A stretch of DNA of 64,000 nt from Nyssa sinensis (taxonomy: Eukaryota; Streptophyta; Magnoliopsida; Cornales; Nyssaceae), in NCBI GenBank assembly GCA_008638375.1, contig CM018051.1:15035969-15099968 (forward strand), read 5' to 3'. The notes under the pieces are model-generated. The model was given only the letters and a program-made list of their open reading frames with translations, was not told the DNA's origin and did not search any database. This document shows positions 21,826-32,480 of the stretch, piece after piece; the first letter of the stretch is position 1; every line of letters begins with the position of its first letter. The position numbers were made by a program, and so were the translations under genes.

Positions 21826-22500
21826 CATCTATTAATGCACAAGTCTTATGACTTGGTCCATCTATTAATGCACGGGCCTCCAGAGCCTGGTCCATCTATT
21901 AATGCACAGGCCTCCAGAGCCTGGTCCATCTATTAATGCACAAGTCTTATGACTTGGTCCATCTATTAATGCACGGGCCTCCAGAGCCTGGTCCATCTAT
22001 TAATGCACAGGCCTCCAGAGCCTGGTCCATCTATTAATGCACAAGTCTTATGACTTGGTCCATCTATTAATGCACGGGCCTCCAGAGCCTGGTCCATCTA
22101 TTAATGCACAGGCCTCCAGAGCCTGGTCCATCTATTAATGCACAAGTCTTATGACTTGGTCCATCTATTAATGCACAGGCCTCCAGAGCCTGGTCCATCT
22201 ATTAATGCACAAGTCTTATGACTTGGTCCATCTATTAATGCACAGGCCTCCAGAGCCTGGTCCATCTATTAATGCACAAGTCTTATGACTTGGTCCATCT
22301 ATTAATGCACGGGCCTCCAGAGCCTGGTCCATCTATTAATGCACAGGCCTCCAGAGCCTGGTCCATCTATTAATGCACAAGTCTTATGACTTGGTCCATC
22401 TATTAATGCACAGGCCTCCAGAGCCTGGTCCATCTATTAATGCACAAGTCTTATGACTTGGTCCATCTATTAATGCACAGGCCTCAGAGCCTGGACCATC
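21826..22500 (+). repeat. Hairpin-forming 33/34-bp tandem array after pol (20 units)
   Basis: It starts 39 bp after the pol stop. Each unit is a constant CATCTATTAATGCAC stretch plus one of three variable cores: AAGTCTTATGACTTGG (8 copies), GGGCCTCCAGAGCCTGG (4) and AGGCCTCCAGAGCCTGG (8, the last one lacking one C). The first nine units follow a strict three-core cycle, a 101-bp higher-order repeat. Each core is an inverted repeat once the preceding C is included: CAAGTC/GACTTG in one, CAGGC/GCCTG or CGGGC/GCCTG (one G-U) in the others. Position and structure suggest a role as RNA, or simply an amplification product. Confidence 0.93.
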
Positions 22501-22828
22501 CCCAACTAGCGGGTTCTGTAATCCAGTCTATCCAAAGGCAGAAATTCCGAGCACCTGTCAACTAAAGTTTACTAGAACGGAATACCTCGGATCTGACACT
22601 TACATTATTTGACTTATCTGTCAAATAAATCAGCACCATGGTTTCAACCAAAGGTGAAGTACTTCGATTCTGGCATTTTTCAAAGTTTTTGATTTGTTTT
22701 CAGAACAATCGGCAACACATTAGAAGACGCTTAAATTTCAAAAGAGCACATTCACAGAAAGTATCAGCTCAGAGAAGAAAAAATTCAACTTTATTAATAA
22801 CTCAAAAAGATTTACATCAGTACCAACA
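22501..22828. other. E2 internal spacer between two arrays
   Basis: No recognisable frame. A plus-strand frame starting at 22638 runs into the 12-bp array and is judged spurious. Confidence 0.5.
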
Positions 22829-22957
22829 AGCTACTACAGAAGCTATTACAGAAGCTACTACAGAAGCTATTACAGAAGCTACTACAGAAGCTATTACAGA
22901 AGCTATTACAGAAGCTACTACAGAAGCTATTACAGAAGCTATTACAGAAGCTACGCT
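22829..22957. repeat. 12-bp minisatellite in E2 (GAAGCTATTACA type)
   Basis: About ten copies of the 12-mer GAAGCTATTACA or GAAGCTACTACA, alternating irregularly. As 12 is divisible by three, frames stay open on both strands. On the minus strand it lies just downstream of the frame at 23.16-23.73 kb and might encode a repeated tail if spliced onto it. Confidence 0.92.
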
Positions 22958-23157
22958 TGGCAACATAATGGCTCTTCTCCTGGGATGATAAAGGGGCACA
23001 AGATCCAAAACCTTCAAAACCTCCTTCATCGGCTCCATTTGAAAGGAAGGAACCCTGAACCCCAATCTGCATCAAGTAGTGCCCAGGCCATTTCATCATC
23101 ACTATCACTGGTCCCATGACCAACGGATGATGAGGGCTCTGAGCCTCAGGAGACTAT

Positions 23158-23730
23158 TCATTCTCCACCTTTGTAATCGGCATGACTCCTCAGAGGAGTA
23201 AAGCAAGGGTCTCTGCCAAGACGCATGGGGGGGGAAGGTAGTCTACCTTCAATCTTCTTCTTCACACCGTCTGTTTCACCCCAGCCACTTAGTGCAAGGG
23301 TCTCTAACAGAGCGTGAGGAAGGGAAGGCAACTCACCTTCATCTTCACCACCAACACCCCAGGCCTCGGTTGAATCAGGGAGGGGCCACCACCAATCGGA
23401 GAAATCTCGACCGGATGCCAGAGGAAACAAGAAGACTTGGACCTCCTTCAATCCTTCCTTGGAGACTGAAAAAAGGGGGAGGTTAACTCTCGGCCACAGG
23501 CTCATTATTCCTAACTCAGGCAAGGAATCTTCCATCATCTCCGGACGAATGGGAGAAATTCCGGCAGCATATGAGGTTTCTCTCACGAACCAATCGGGGA
23601 GCAAAAGGGTTGAGCACAACCGTATGCCCCGTTTCCATATATATAGACCCTTGGAATCCAAAAAGCCACCCAACTGAACCGTCGCAACGGTGAAAAAGAG
23701 AGTGGCCTTGAAAACCCAAACGACGGTCAA
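23158..23730 (-). CDS. Possible second opposite-strand gene of E2, unknown function
   Basis: A 190-codon minus-strand frame that I do not recognise. A TATATATA box lies inside its upstream part, near 23636-23644 (plus CCATATATATAGACC). A transcript from it would use the ATG near 23538 (MMEDSLPELGIM). A consensus donor AAG/GTGAGT occurs near 23335 in minus reading, and an acceptor-like TTGATGCAG near 23075 would join it to a frame entering the 12-bp array. Tryptophan-rich DWWWPLP is the only notable segment. Element position next to the larger antisense gene is the main support, so this is tentative. Confidence 0.35.
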   Translation of the reverse strand: MTVVWVFKATLFFTVATVQLGGFLDSKGLYIWKRGIRLCSTLLLPDWFVRETSYAAGISPIRPEMMEDSLPELGIMSLWPRVNLPLFSVSKEGLKEVQVFLFPLASGRDFSDWWWPLPDSTEAWGVGGEDEGELPSLPHALLETLALSGWGETDGVKKKIEGRLPSPPMRLGRDPCFTPLRSHADYKGGE

Positions 23731-24348
23731 ATGACTAAGCGGTGCATTAAATAAGCCTCTTCAATATACCAAGAGACAGAGTGCAGAATTCTCAAGACAT
23801 AGACCGCAGTCCAGTACTTAAGCTCCCAAATTAATAAAGAGGGGAACAAAGTCTAAAGTAAATAGACCCCCATTCAGACCTGCTGGTCTTAACTATTTCA
23901 TAACAGGTCAAGACACGTAACAAAGACCAAGCAGATCGGATATATCCCAATCCCGAATACTCAGCATACCGAGCATCATAATAACGAGCACAAGCTGCTC
24001 GGTTAACCTCACCGACTCTTAATTCAGAGCAGTCTATCTCAGAACTCTACAGGGACCCACTCCCGCTCTGTCAGGCTCTATCCATCTGGCTATATCTACT
24101 TTCTCTTCTTATTTTAATAAGGCAGATCTATATTCACTATTCCATGACAAGTATTGAAGATTAAGAAAGCAACTATTTGATCTAGCATGCAAAAGGTTCA
24201 GAGCAGCCGCACTTGCAACAAAATTCACAAGAAGGAAAAATACAAGCAGAATCTGAAGAAAAGTCAATCTTATTAATCAGAAGGGAAAATGTATTCACTA
24301 CATCAAAAGAAAAAAAAAAAAAAAAAGGGGCAAAAGCCTATAAAAGCC
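23731..24348. other. Intergenic part of E2 between the two opposite-strand frames
   Basis: No gene seen. Minus-strand reading just after the 580-residue gene shows a long T run (24308-24326) and an ATTAATAAG element near 24270, a possible polyadenylation region for that gene. Confidence 0.45.
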
Positions 24349-26254
24349 TCAGGATTTCCCAGAGGGGCCTGCATCCTCTTCCAAATTAAGGGCACGAGCC
24401 CCAGCAGTCTTATCCGGATCAGGACGAGATGAGGTGGGTTCAGGAGGAACGATTGATGACACGTCAAAGTCCGGGAACTGAAGTTGGAATCTAGTTCGGA
24501 AATTCTCAAAGCCGAGCAGGATCAGGTCATCACCCATCTGATCAACTTCCTCTTTTAATTCCATCTCAGCCTCAGCTTTGGCTTGACCAACTGCCTCCTG
24601 AACCCTCTGGTCAATAGAACTACGGAGACCAACCAGCTCCGCCTCAAGCCTCTCAACCGTCCGAGCAAATATATCCCTCTCAGACTCTGCCACCTTAAGG
24701 CTGGTGGTAGCTCTCTCCAGACTCTCTTCAGCAGATTGAATTTTGGAACGGGCTGTTCCGAGCTCCAGTCTCATCTCGTCCACCTCTGTCCTTAGCTTCT
24801 CGGCCTCCTCAAGGCCCATGGGGGTCACCATCAGAGCAGCTAAACTATGCATGCTCTGTTTAAAGCAAGACAGATAAATTAGAGCGAAACAAATGAGCAA
24901 ACAAAAGGCCAAGGAAAGGCTTCAGAAGTTACCTTCATCTGGAGAGTCATCATCTCAGTCATCAGTTTGGAGGGATCATCCCCTCTGTACCGATGTGGGC
25001 CCTGAGCCCATATTCGATCAAATGCCTTCTTGGCAATTTGATAATCCGGCTCAACAAATGGCTCAGAAGGAGCGGCAGGAGCTTTCCCCTTCCTAGACCT
25101 CTTGCTCGGACCAGGAGGAACAGCCGATACAGGAATGGCAGGCTCGGCTTCCTCAGCCTCGGCAGGGGAGGGCTCAGGGGAACCAGAGATCAATCTCCTT
25201 CTCTTCACTTCTAAAGGAGCATCAGGCTCAGCTTGGGAGGAAGACTCCCCCACCACTTGAGGCTTCGGCACTTCCCACCTCGAGGCTAGCCTCCTCTTCA
25301 ACTCTGCGCTACGGGTGGCCATCACTTGGTCCGGAGTGACGATAACAGTATGAGCCCGGTTAGAAGTTGAAAGCAAAACCCGGTACTGATCCTGCAGAGC
25401 CTTAGTAAACTTGGGCCTCTTCCGAGCACTCTTGACTGCACAAAGGAAATGAAAAATACCAAGTTTGTCAGTTCTGAGGGTATAAGCAAAGCTAAAGCAA
25501 ACCCAAGAGAATAAGTCTCACCCCTATGGCCCGTAACACAAGGAAACGACGAGATCTCTCCTGCCTGAAAGTCCGTATGCTCCCATCCTCCTCCAACGAA
25601 GAAGTACCACTTCTTCCACGTCTTGTTGGAAGTAGGAACGGAAGACAGGGGTCGGAACCCCTTCTCGAAGGACATATAATACAGGCCTTCTGCCTGCTTG
25701 AACTTCAGATCCATATTGCTACGGATCAAGTCCAGAGACACCTCCACTTTGTTCAGATGCCCCAGCACCATAAATCCTAGAAGATGCCGCCAGCTATTGA
25801 GATTCAGGTCGGCAGGGCAGAGCTTGAACCAGCAAAAGAATTGCCTGACTAAATCCGGCAATGGAAGCCTTAAGCCCATTTCAAACCAGGCAAGGAAAAC
25901 GCAAATCTCCCCGGCTTTAACATCTTGGGGACGGTCCATGGGTCCTGGAACTCTGCAAGTCACATTGGGGGGAAATTCAAATTTCACCCTCCATTCATCC
26001 AAGAGGCTTTGAGTGACGGCACTCTCACCCTCTTCTCTATGAGAAGACCTACCAGAGGTCTCCCCGGCCCTGTCTCGGGGCTCTTCGAAAGCATCGACTA
26101 TTCTAACCCCTGGACTAGGGGGGGGATCAACAGGCCTCTCCTCAATAATTTCAAAAGCAGGGTTACCTACATCTCCTACAACAGACGGACCAGCCGCCTC
26201 AGAATGGTCTCCTACTCCCTCATTCACAATTCGAGATTCCGAAGGAACAGACAT
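24349..26254 (-). CDS. Opposite-strand three-exon gene of E2, about 580 residues (gypsy-associated Transposase_28-like)
   Basis: Exons, in minus order, are 26254-25522 (ATG, MSVPSESRIV), 25435-24933 and 24855-24349. Both introns are short (86 and 77 bp) with GTGAGA...TGCAG and GTAACT...AACAG ends, and joining them keeps one frame to the stop: 733, 503 and 507 nt, divisible by three. Residues 1-100 are acidic and disordered. About 105-245 form a conserved globular part with MGLRLPLPDLVRQFF, SWRHLLGFMVLG and TSNKTWKKWYFFVGGGW. Basic nuclear-signal-like stretches follow (KRSRKGKAP), then a long coiled coil (LRTEVDEMRLELG onwards). From memory it resembles the 'putative gypsy type transposon' family carried antisense by Tat elements. 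Its molecular function is unknown. A decayed relative lies at 45409. Confidence 0.85.
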
Positions 26255-26424
26255 TATTCTCAAACTCAAGAAGAAAGAAGCAAGAGAGGGGGAAAAATCA
26301 GTCGAACCTGTTTTCACTTAGGGGATCTGTATTCTTCAAGATCGCACGAACCAACAATGGCGGATGAAATCTTCTAGCACAATAAAAATGTCGAGGGAAA
26401 GGTCATTTCAAAAATCTCATCCCG

Positions 26425-26434
26425 TATTTATAAA
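26425..26434 (-). promoter_or_regulatory. TATA box for the E2 opposite-strand gene
   Basis: Minus-strand TTTATAAATA about 170 bp upstream of ATG 26254, which leaves a leader of roughly 140 nt. The related gene at 45.4 kb has CTATAAAAAA upstream (about 45151). This suggests an internal promoter firing against the element. Confidence 0.6.
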
Positions 26435-26650
26435 CACGATATCAGAAGGGACCCACCAAGCCCAAACGCCATGACGGTTCAGAACAATGATGATCTCGAG
26501 AAAACCAACTGTCCGCCCAGTATGATTGTGACCTCGAAAAGACTTAATCGCCGACTACGCAATAAATGGCGCCCCAACGATTGTCTTGGAAGGCGAAAAG
26601 CGAGACACATAACTCTCTTAGCCCTAGTTACTTACATCAAACTAGGACTT

Positions 26651-26660
26651 GGGGGGGGAG
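26651..26660 (+). other. Polypurine tract of E2
   Basis: GGGGGGGGAG, four bases before the TG of the 3' LTR. It primes plus-strand DNA synthesis. A shorter match to its reverse complement (GTTACTCCC) borders the LTR of E5 at 44914. Confidence 0.85.
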
Positions 26661-26664
26661 TAAC

Positions 26665-27291
26665 TGATATACCATAAAAAGACAGGCCAATCAACACTTG
26701 ACACGTATGACCACAGTCCGATTTATGTTCAGCTAGCATGATTCTCGTTCAGCCTATGACATCCAGATCATCACATAAGGACGGAAGTGACCAAACAAAT
26801 ATATCCAGAACTGATCACAGGGTCCAGACCAGAGCTTCAGATCTCGTCACCGCCTTAGCGGATTCCGAGCAGAGAATAGGGTAACAGTCTCCAGCACGGA
26901 AACTACCATTTATGATTATCTCCGCCTTAGCGGATTCCGGGCAGAGGATAAGGAAGTAGTCTCCAATACGGAAACTACCATTTATGATTATCTCCATCCA
27001 CGACTTAATGCCCACAAGGTAACTGCAATCTCCGATGATCATATCCCTATATTCATGGCGTCGAATCCTAATCAACTTAGGAAAGCTTCGGCCTATATAT
27101 TAAACCCTAGAGGTACGTTATATTTTTCATGCTCATTCTTTGACTTTCAATACAGTCTTTCAATTCCCTTACTCACTTAAGCATCGGAGCGGCTACCGCC
27201 GGAGCCAATCCGGTGGTCCTCTGATCATCTTTCTGAGTGTTCTACAGGTCACGGAGCCCTTACGTGTTGCGAGTCAAAAAGTGCAGCATCA
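26665..27291 (+). repeat. 3' LTR of E2 (627 bp)
   Basis: The same length as the 5' LTR and, as far as I can see reading both through, the same sequence, including the 72-bp internal duplication and the TATATATTAAA box. It is followed by the TSD GGACT at 27292-27296. Confidence 0.96.
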
Positions 27292-27296
27292 GGACT

Positions 27297-29346
27297 ATTT
27301 GATAATTATACCGTTTTTATTTGAAAATTGCCCTAATTTTTAACTTATGCATTTAAGGGCATTTTGATATTTTAAAAAGAAATCCTTAAATGAACTTTCT
27401 TTTCTTTCTAAATCTATCCATTTTTCGAGAATTTAGTCATTTAAACTTTCTCTCCTAGTCATTTTTTTCTATGTCATAAAAACTCGAGTGAGAGAAAATA
27501 GTATTACTCCACTTGAATTTTTTATTTTCTCTCCAAATCATTCCATTTGAATGACCTGTAAATCTAAGCTTGTATGACTTCTTTTTTGTTGGAAAAAAAA
27601 AAAAAAAAGACTTGTTTAAAGAAAAGGAGAAGTAAAAATAAAAAGAATAAAGACAAATATGAAACAAGAAAAGGGAAGGAAGGAGAAGAGATGAAACAAT
27701 TTTATTTTATGTTTACCTATTTTGCGCTAAACATTGTACGTCTTTTCAAATCACTTTTTAAAGTTTTTTGTCACGATCATTTTTATTTTTATTTTTTGTG
27801 TCGCCCTCTAAATTTTAAAAGACTGATAATGTATATCTTTTTTTAGTAAAAGATTTGTATCTCTATCTTTTTATTAATCTATTTTAATCAAATATATATA
27901 TATATATATATATATTTGGACTTTAAAAAGTTGAGATTTATCAAATGAGATATATATTACATATGAAATTTTGTAAAAAAATTGACAATTTTAGACAATA
28001 AAATCTCAACCTTGATGCCCAAAGAACATATTCCCACTTTCATTACCAACATTTATTAGTATAGTACATGCTTGAGAACATAGTCCAACATTTATTAAGA
28101 GTAAAAAATTTTATCTCAAAGTTTATGAGGGCATGGACTGCTTAAAATGTTAGTGTCTTACATGGTCAGTTTTCATGCTTATTGATGCAGTAACAACAGA
28201 GTAACTACATGGTTGGGTTTGTGTGTAGGTTTGTTAAGTGCTCTGAATTATGGAATACTACATGCTCATGAATGTTTATCGCCTGGTATCTCTTTGTAAA
28301 CAAACTCCTCTTAGGACAGAGAAGTTTTATTATAAAAGAGATTCCACTTGAAACTAATTTGAATAAACAATGAAATTTTGTTGTTTCTTTAATACTAGAA
28401 CTGAATTAAAATTGATTTTGAATAAAACTGTGAATTTTTGTTATTTATTTTAATATTGAAATTGAATTGAAACTAATTTTGATTAAAATAGTGAGATTTC
28501 ATTTTTTATTAAATATTGAGACTGAATTGAAAATGATTATTTAATCAATTTTATTATAAGATATTAAATTTTGAAAAAGTGTTGGAATGTAATGTCTAAG
28601 TCTCACACTCAGAAGTTTTACCTGGCCTCGTAATGTTATTAAAAGAAAGATATTTTTGTTACAAAAATGATAAGAAATTTTTTAAGTTAAAGAGATCTTT
28701 AGTTGAACCCAAACTAAAAAAACAAACTTAACGAAGAACTCAAGGCTAAATGCCTCTAATTTAATTAGAGTAATGGCATAATTAAAGATAGATTGAGAAA
28801 ACATGTATTTTATAAGCAACTTTTAGAAATTAAATTAAATTTTTTTGTTAAATTATATTTTAAAACAATCTTATTTAAATTTTTTAATAAAATTTACACT
28901 TAACATGGATTGCCAGAGTCTATTTATAATTGAATTAGATAATTCAGAAAAATAATACTTAAGTTGATAAAAGAAAAAATAAATTACACTTCAGTTAAAA
29001 AATTTACACTTAAGCTAAGCTCAGGTAAATTGCTAGTAACAGTGAATGTTGGTAGCACATCCATTTAAATGAATTTTTTTTTTTGTGCGCATCAAATTGA
29101 GTACAAATTATTGAGACTATTCGATTCATTTATAATTTGACCTTTTAATTTTATATTCTTGCTCGGTGGTGGTGGTGGTGGTGGTGGCGGCTGCGGTGCC
29201 TGATGGTGGGTTTTTAAAAACACATGAATACTTCACCTGGGATCGGTATCTGCTGGGTTTAGTATTGGCCCGGTGCCTCAAAAACCCTAAACTCCAAGAA
29301 TACCCCCCCGCCGTCTCTCTCTCACACACCACACCCTGCAACATTG
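27297..29346. other. AT-rich spacer upstream of the mTERF gene
   Basis: No gene recognised. It contains an A run at 27592-27608, an (AT)n run near 27893-27917, and three loose 60-bp copies at 28349-28530 (ACTGAATTG...AATAAA type). A (GGT)n stretch at 29166-29189 lies in the likely mTERF promoter or leader. Confidence 0.55.
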
Positions 29347-30480
29347 ATGTGGACTCTTTACAATCTTTACTCTAAACCCACCAGACACTTCCTCCATTTG
29401 TTCTCTACTGTTGCGTCTCTCCCTCATGCCGGTACCCACACCTCACCTCCAATCCCAAATCCCTCCATTGTCAATTACCTAATTGAAGCCTTCGGATTCC
29501 CCGAACGACGAGCCCGCTCAATCTCTAATCGTTTCTTATGGATCGAAACCACTGAAAAGCCACAATCTGTGGTCCATTTCTTCAAACAGCTCGGATTATC
29601 CGAAACCCACATTCGATCTTCGGTTCGCATTTCGCCTCAAATCCTATTTTCCGACATTGATAAGACCCTGAAGCCAAAGCTGCAGTTTTTTCAAGAATTG
29701 GGTCTCACCGGTTCCGATTTGGGTAGGTTCATTTCCATGAATTCGACACTATTTACTCGTAATTTGGATGGAAAATTGGTACGTTGCATCGAAATTATTA
29801 AGAAAACCCTCACAGATGATGATAACAATCAGGATTTGATTCGGGTATTGAAGAGGTGCAATTGGGTCAGCACCAAAGACCCTGATTCAAGGATGTTAGG
29901 TAACATTTCGTATCTGGAGAGCTGTGGGATTGTTGGGTCTCAGCTCTCAGTGCTCCTGAAGAGACAACCTCTGCTTTTCATTATGCAAGAATCGGCTTTG
30001 AGGGACCTCGTCTCCCGGGTTATAGATATGGGTTTTTCCACTGATTCAAGGATGTTGGTTCATGCTGTCTTTACAGTTAGTTGCATGAGTATTGAGACTT
30101 TCGCTAGGAAATTAGAATTGTTTAGGAGTTTTGGGTTCTCAAAGGATGAATGCATGGGAATGTTTAGGAGGGCACCGGGCTTGCTTAGGACATCTGAGGA
30201 GAAGTTAAAGCTTGGGTTTGAGTTCTTCATGAACCATACCGAGTTTGGAAAGCCAGTCTTACTTCTTCGGCCTACAAGTTTGATGTACAGCTTGGAGGAG
30301 AGAGTAATTCCCCGTTATAGAGTTTTCCAGATCTTGAAGTCGAAGAAGCTGTTGAAGAAGGGGCTAAATTTTGTTAATTTATTGAGTTTTTCAGAGGAAA
30401 AGTTCTTGGAGAAGTTTATATCAAGGTTTAGAGATGATGCTGAGGAATTGTTGTTGGCTTATAAGGCTATAATTTGGTAG
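29347..30480 (+). CDS. mTERF-family organellar transcription factor, single exon, 377 residues
   Basis: The start is ATG 29347 (MWTLYNLYSK) and the stop TAG 30478-30480. The N-terminus is basic and Ser/Leu-rich without acidic residues for about 40 positions, as in mitochondrial presequences. The rest is a chain of helical mTERF repeats, each with the proline-bearing signature: LGLSETHIRSSVRISPQILF, ELGLTGSDLGRFISMNSTLF, FGFSKDECMGMFRRAPGLL. It includes the SLEERVIPRYRVF and LVNLLSFSEEKFLEKF segments typical of plant mTERFs. These proteins bind organellar nucleic acids and affect transcription or splicing. Plants carry intronless clusters of this type. It appears intact. Which organelle it serves and its target cannot be told from sequence. 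Confidence 0.93.
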   Translation: MWTLYNLYSKPTRHFLHLFSTVASLPHAGTHTSPPIPNPSIVNYLIEAFGFPERRARSISNRFLWIETTEKPQSVVHFFKQLGLSETHIRSSVRISPQILFSDIDKTLKPKLQFFQELGLTGSDLGRFISMNSTLFTRNLDGKLVRCIEIIKKTLTDDDNNQDLIRVLKRCNWVSTKDPDSRMLGNISYLESCGIVGSQLSVLLKRQPLLFIMQESALRDLVSRVIDMGFSTDSRMLVHAVFTVSCMSIETFARKLELFRSFGFSKDECMGMFRRAPGLLRTSEEKLKLGFEFFMNHTEFGKPVLLLRPTSLMYSLEERVIPRYRVFQILKSKKLLKKGLNFVNLLSFSEEKFLEKFISRFRDDAEELLLAYKAIIW

Positions 30481-32480
30481 ATCCTTCAAAAGAATAAGAA
30501 TTTAACTTATAAAAAAAAAAAGAATAAGAATTTAAATCTTATTAATTTTCTTGCTTGGAGCCCATGCCACTTTTGAGCTGGCAGTCATGGTTTGTCCATG
30601 TATTCTTCTCAAGTCTGCAAATCCTCTTTCAGATGCCCCTTTACTGACTGCATATAACATTTGTAGTTCAGGGAAGACAATGGGGATACAAGTAGTGAAA
30701 CCTTTGTTTAGCATGTACTGATTTTTTGCAGTATGACAGTCAATGTTGTTGAGCTATTTGTTTTATATTAGAATGGTTTAATTACCTTCAGCAGTGTTGC
30801 TGCAATGAGAATTTTCAGGACAGTTAGGGTTCTTTGGTGATTGCTCGTGCACCAATATATTTTCTGAAGTTCGATTCTTAATTGGATTTAGAGCGATTGA
30901 ATTGGGTCTTTAGATTTCCCAACAGCATTCCAAGGAAGATTGTAATTGCTACCGACAATGCAAATGATGGAGAAGCTCTGCGAAAGAACAAGGTAATTCT
31001 ATGGAGAAATTCATTCTTAGAGCAAGGTCTTGTAGTTCAGTTCGAGTTGCATATTCATAGCAATGCCTGATGGTTCTATTCCGGCATAGACTGCATTTTG
31101 CAGAATTGATGCATGCCTCTTGAAATAGCTAGGTTCCATTTTGTGGAATATCTTGACATGCTTTCAATTTTTCCTCTGAAATGTTCCTAGTTTTAAACTA
31201 TTTGCATGGATGTCTCATGAGGATTTTTGGTTGCTAAAACGGTAACATAAACGGGTTGAATGTATTGCCAAACTCAAATTGGGTTACAAGTTAGTTTATA
31301 AAATCTTTTATTTATTTAAGCTCAAAACATAGAAACAAGCTTCCACTTGATCTACTTCAGACTAAGGATGCAACTGAAGACAACTAAGAGCTCTGAATTA
31401 TGCTCTTTGTTGCATTACTTCACCACTAGTTTTTTCTTCTCTGGTATATTGGAAAGTCAGAGACTTGATATTTGAAGGCGCAATAGGGGATAAAGGTTAG
31501 ATGACTCAGAGTTGTCAAAGGCGATTTACAGTAATATCGCCTTAACATGTTCCAGGTCAGATGTCTTCAAAGAGGCGACACCTATGTGATTGCCATAAGG
31601 AAGGCGAGAGGCAACCAGACGATGGCCTTTTTAGTTGTAAAGTATTTTACTTTTATGCCCCTGATATTTATAGTGTTATTTACACTTGTTTAATAATTCT
31701 GTAAGATTCATGTCAATATAAAAGAACATAATTTTAGTTTAAAAGTATTATTGTCTAATCTATTATAGTAATAAAAGTATTATTATGAAACATAAAACTA
31801 GCCAAATAAATAGTTAAATTATGTGAGATTTTGCCAAAAATTTAAAGTTTTGGGAAAAGTAACATTTTCAACATATAAATTTTTTTAAGGATTGACATTT
31901 TATCTTTTATAACTAGCCAACTATCATCATTCTTCACAAAATCTGAGCCTACCCACTATGAAACATTTTTCCTCCATCAACCAAATTGATCACCTATATG
32001 GAAGTATTTCTAACATAGGCCTGATTTTTTGAGAATTAGTTTAGATGTTTATGAGATTGGACCTATAATGTCTTCCATAGTATTAGGACTAGCAAATAAG
32101 ATTTGCATAGATAACAAGAGTTTGAATATTAATTTAGAAAAAAAAATGTACTAAAGCTTAAAATGGTTATATCACTTATATAAGTCATATGTAACTTTTA
32201 GATTGAACTTTTTAGTGTTATTATAATGATAAGATATTATTTAACTTAGAATTAATTAACTTTTAATGTGTAATATATATTTTTGATTGTTTTTATTAGT
32301 TAACGCCTTACTTCACTCAGGTTAGCGCTTTTTTGTCATTTCACTTTTTGGACAATGTGTGACCTTAGTGTCCTAATGGTGCCTTTTGTCTTTAACTACA
32401 TTGAGATGATTGTTAAAGAGCCAATACACCTCTTTCAGACAAAAAAATTCAGCCAGATGGCTGAAAACCACTTACAAGTA
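30481..32480. other. Spacer downstream of mTERF, with a possible decayed DNA transposon
   Basis: 30481-31480 is probably mTERF 3' UTR and spacer. At 31505-31625 there are GAGTTGTCAAAGGCG and GCGAGAGGCAACCAG motifs. At 32303-32345 GCCTTACTTCACTCAGG and GTTAGCGCTTTTTTGTC resemble a loose inverted counterpart, so 31505-32345 may be an old TIR element. No transposase. No host gene seen. Confidence 0.3.

Larger units (their letters stand above)
15378..27291 (+). mobile_element. Full-length Tat-type Ty3/gypsy retrotransposon (E2), 11.9 kb
   Basis: The complete structure is 627-bp LTR, PBS, gag-pro, stop, pol (RT-RNase H-integrase), 33/34-bp hairpin array, 12-bp array, an opposite-strand spliced gene, polypurine tract, 627-bp LTR, with 5-bp TSD GGACT. 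The integrase ends in a GPY module with no chromodomain. That, plus antisense genes between pol and the 3' LTR, points to the Tat lineage. The LTRs appear identical along their whole length by eye, so insertion is recent. The only clear lesion is an in-frame TAG in the N-terminal part of gag. Confidence 0.97.

Noticed and set aside
21826..22500. CRISPR-like array (constant repeat plus variable core)
   Set aside because: The genome is a plant and the cores are only three alternating types, not unique spacers; it is a retroelement tandem array.
22638..22988. Plus-strand frame ending in a Glu-Ala-Ile-Thr repeat
   Set aside because: The repeat is the 12-bp minisatellite, and the upstream part resembles no protein.
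15378..27291. Endogenous pararetrovirus as an alternative to a retrotransposon
   Set aside because: Two LTRs, a TSD, a PBS next to the LTR and an integrase identify a Ty3/gypsy element.
30882..31070. A 62-codon frame downstream of mTERF as a further exon
   Set aside because: The mTERF frame ends in a proper stop with a complete family C-terminus, and the downstream frame has no similarity.
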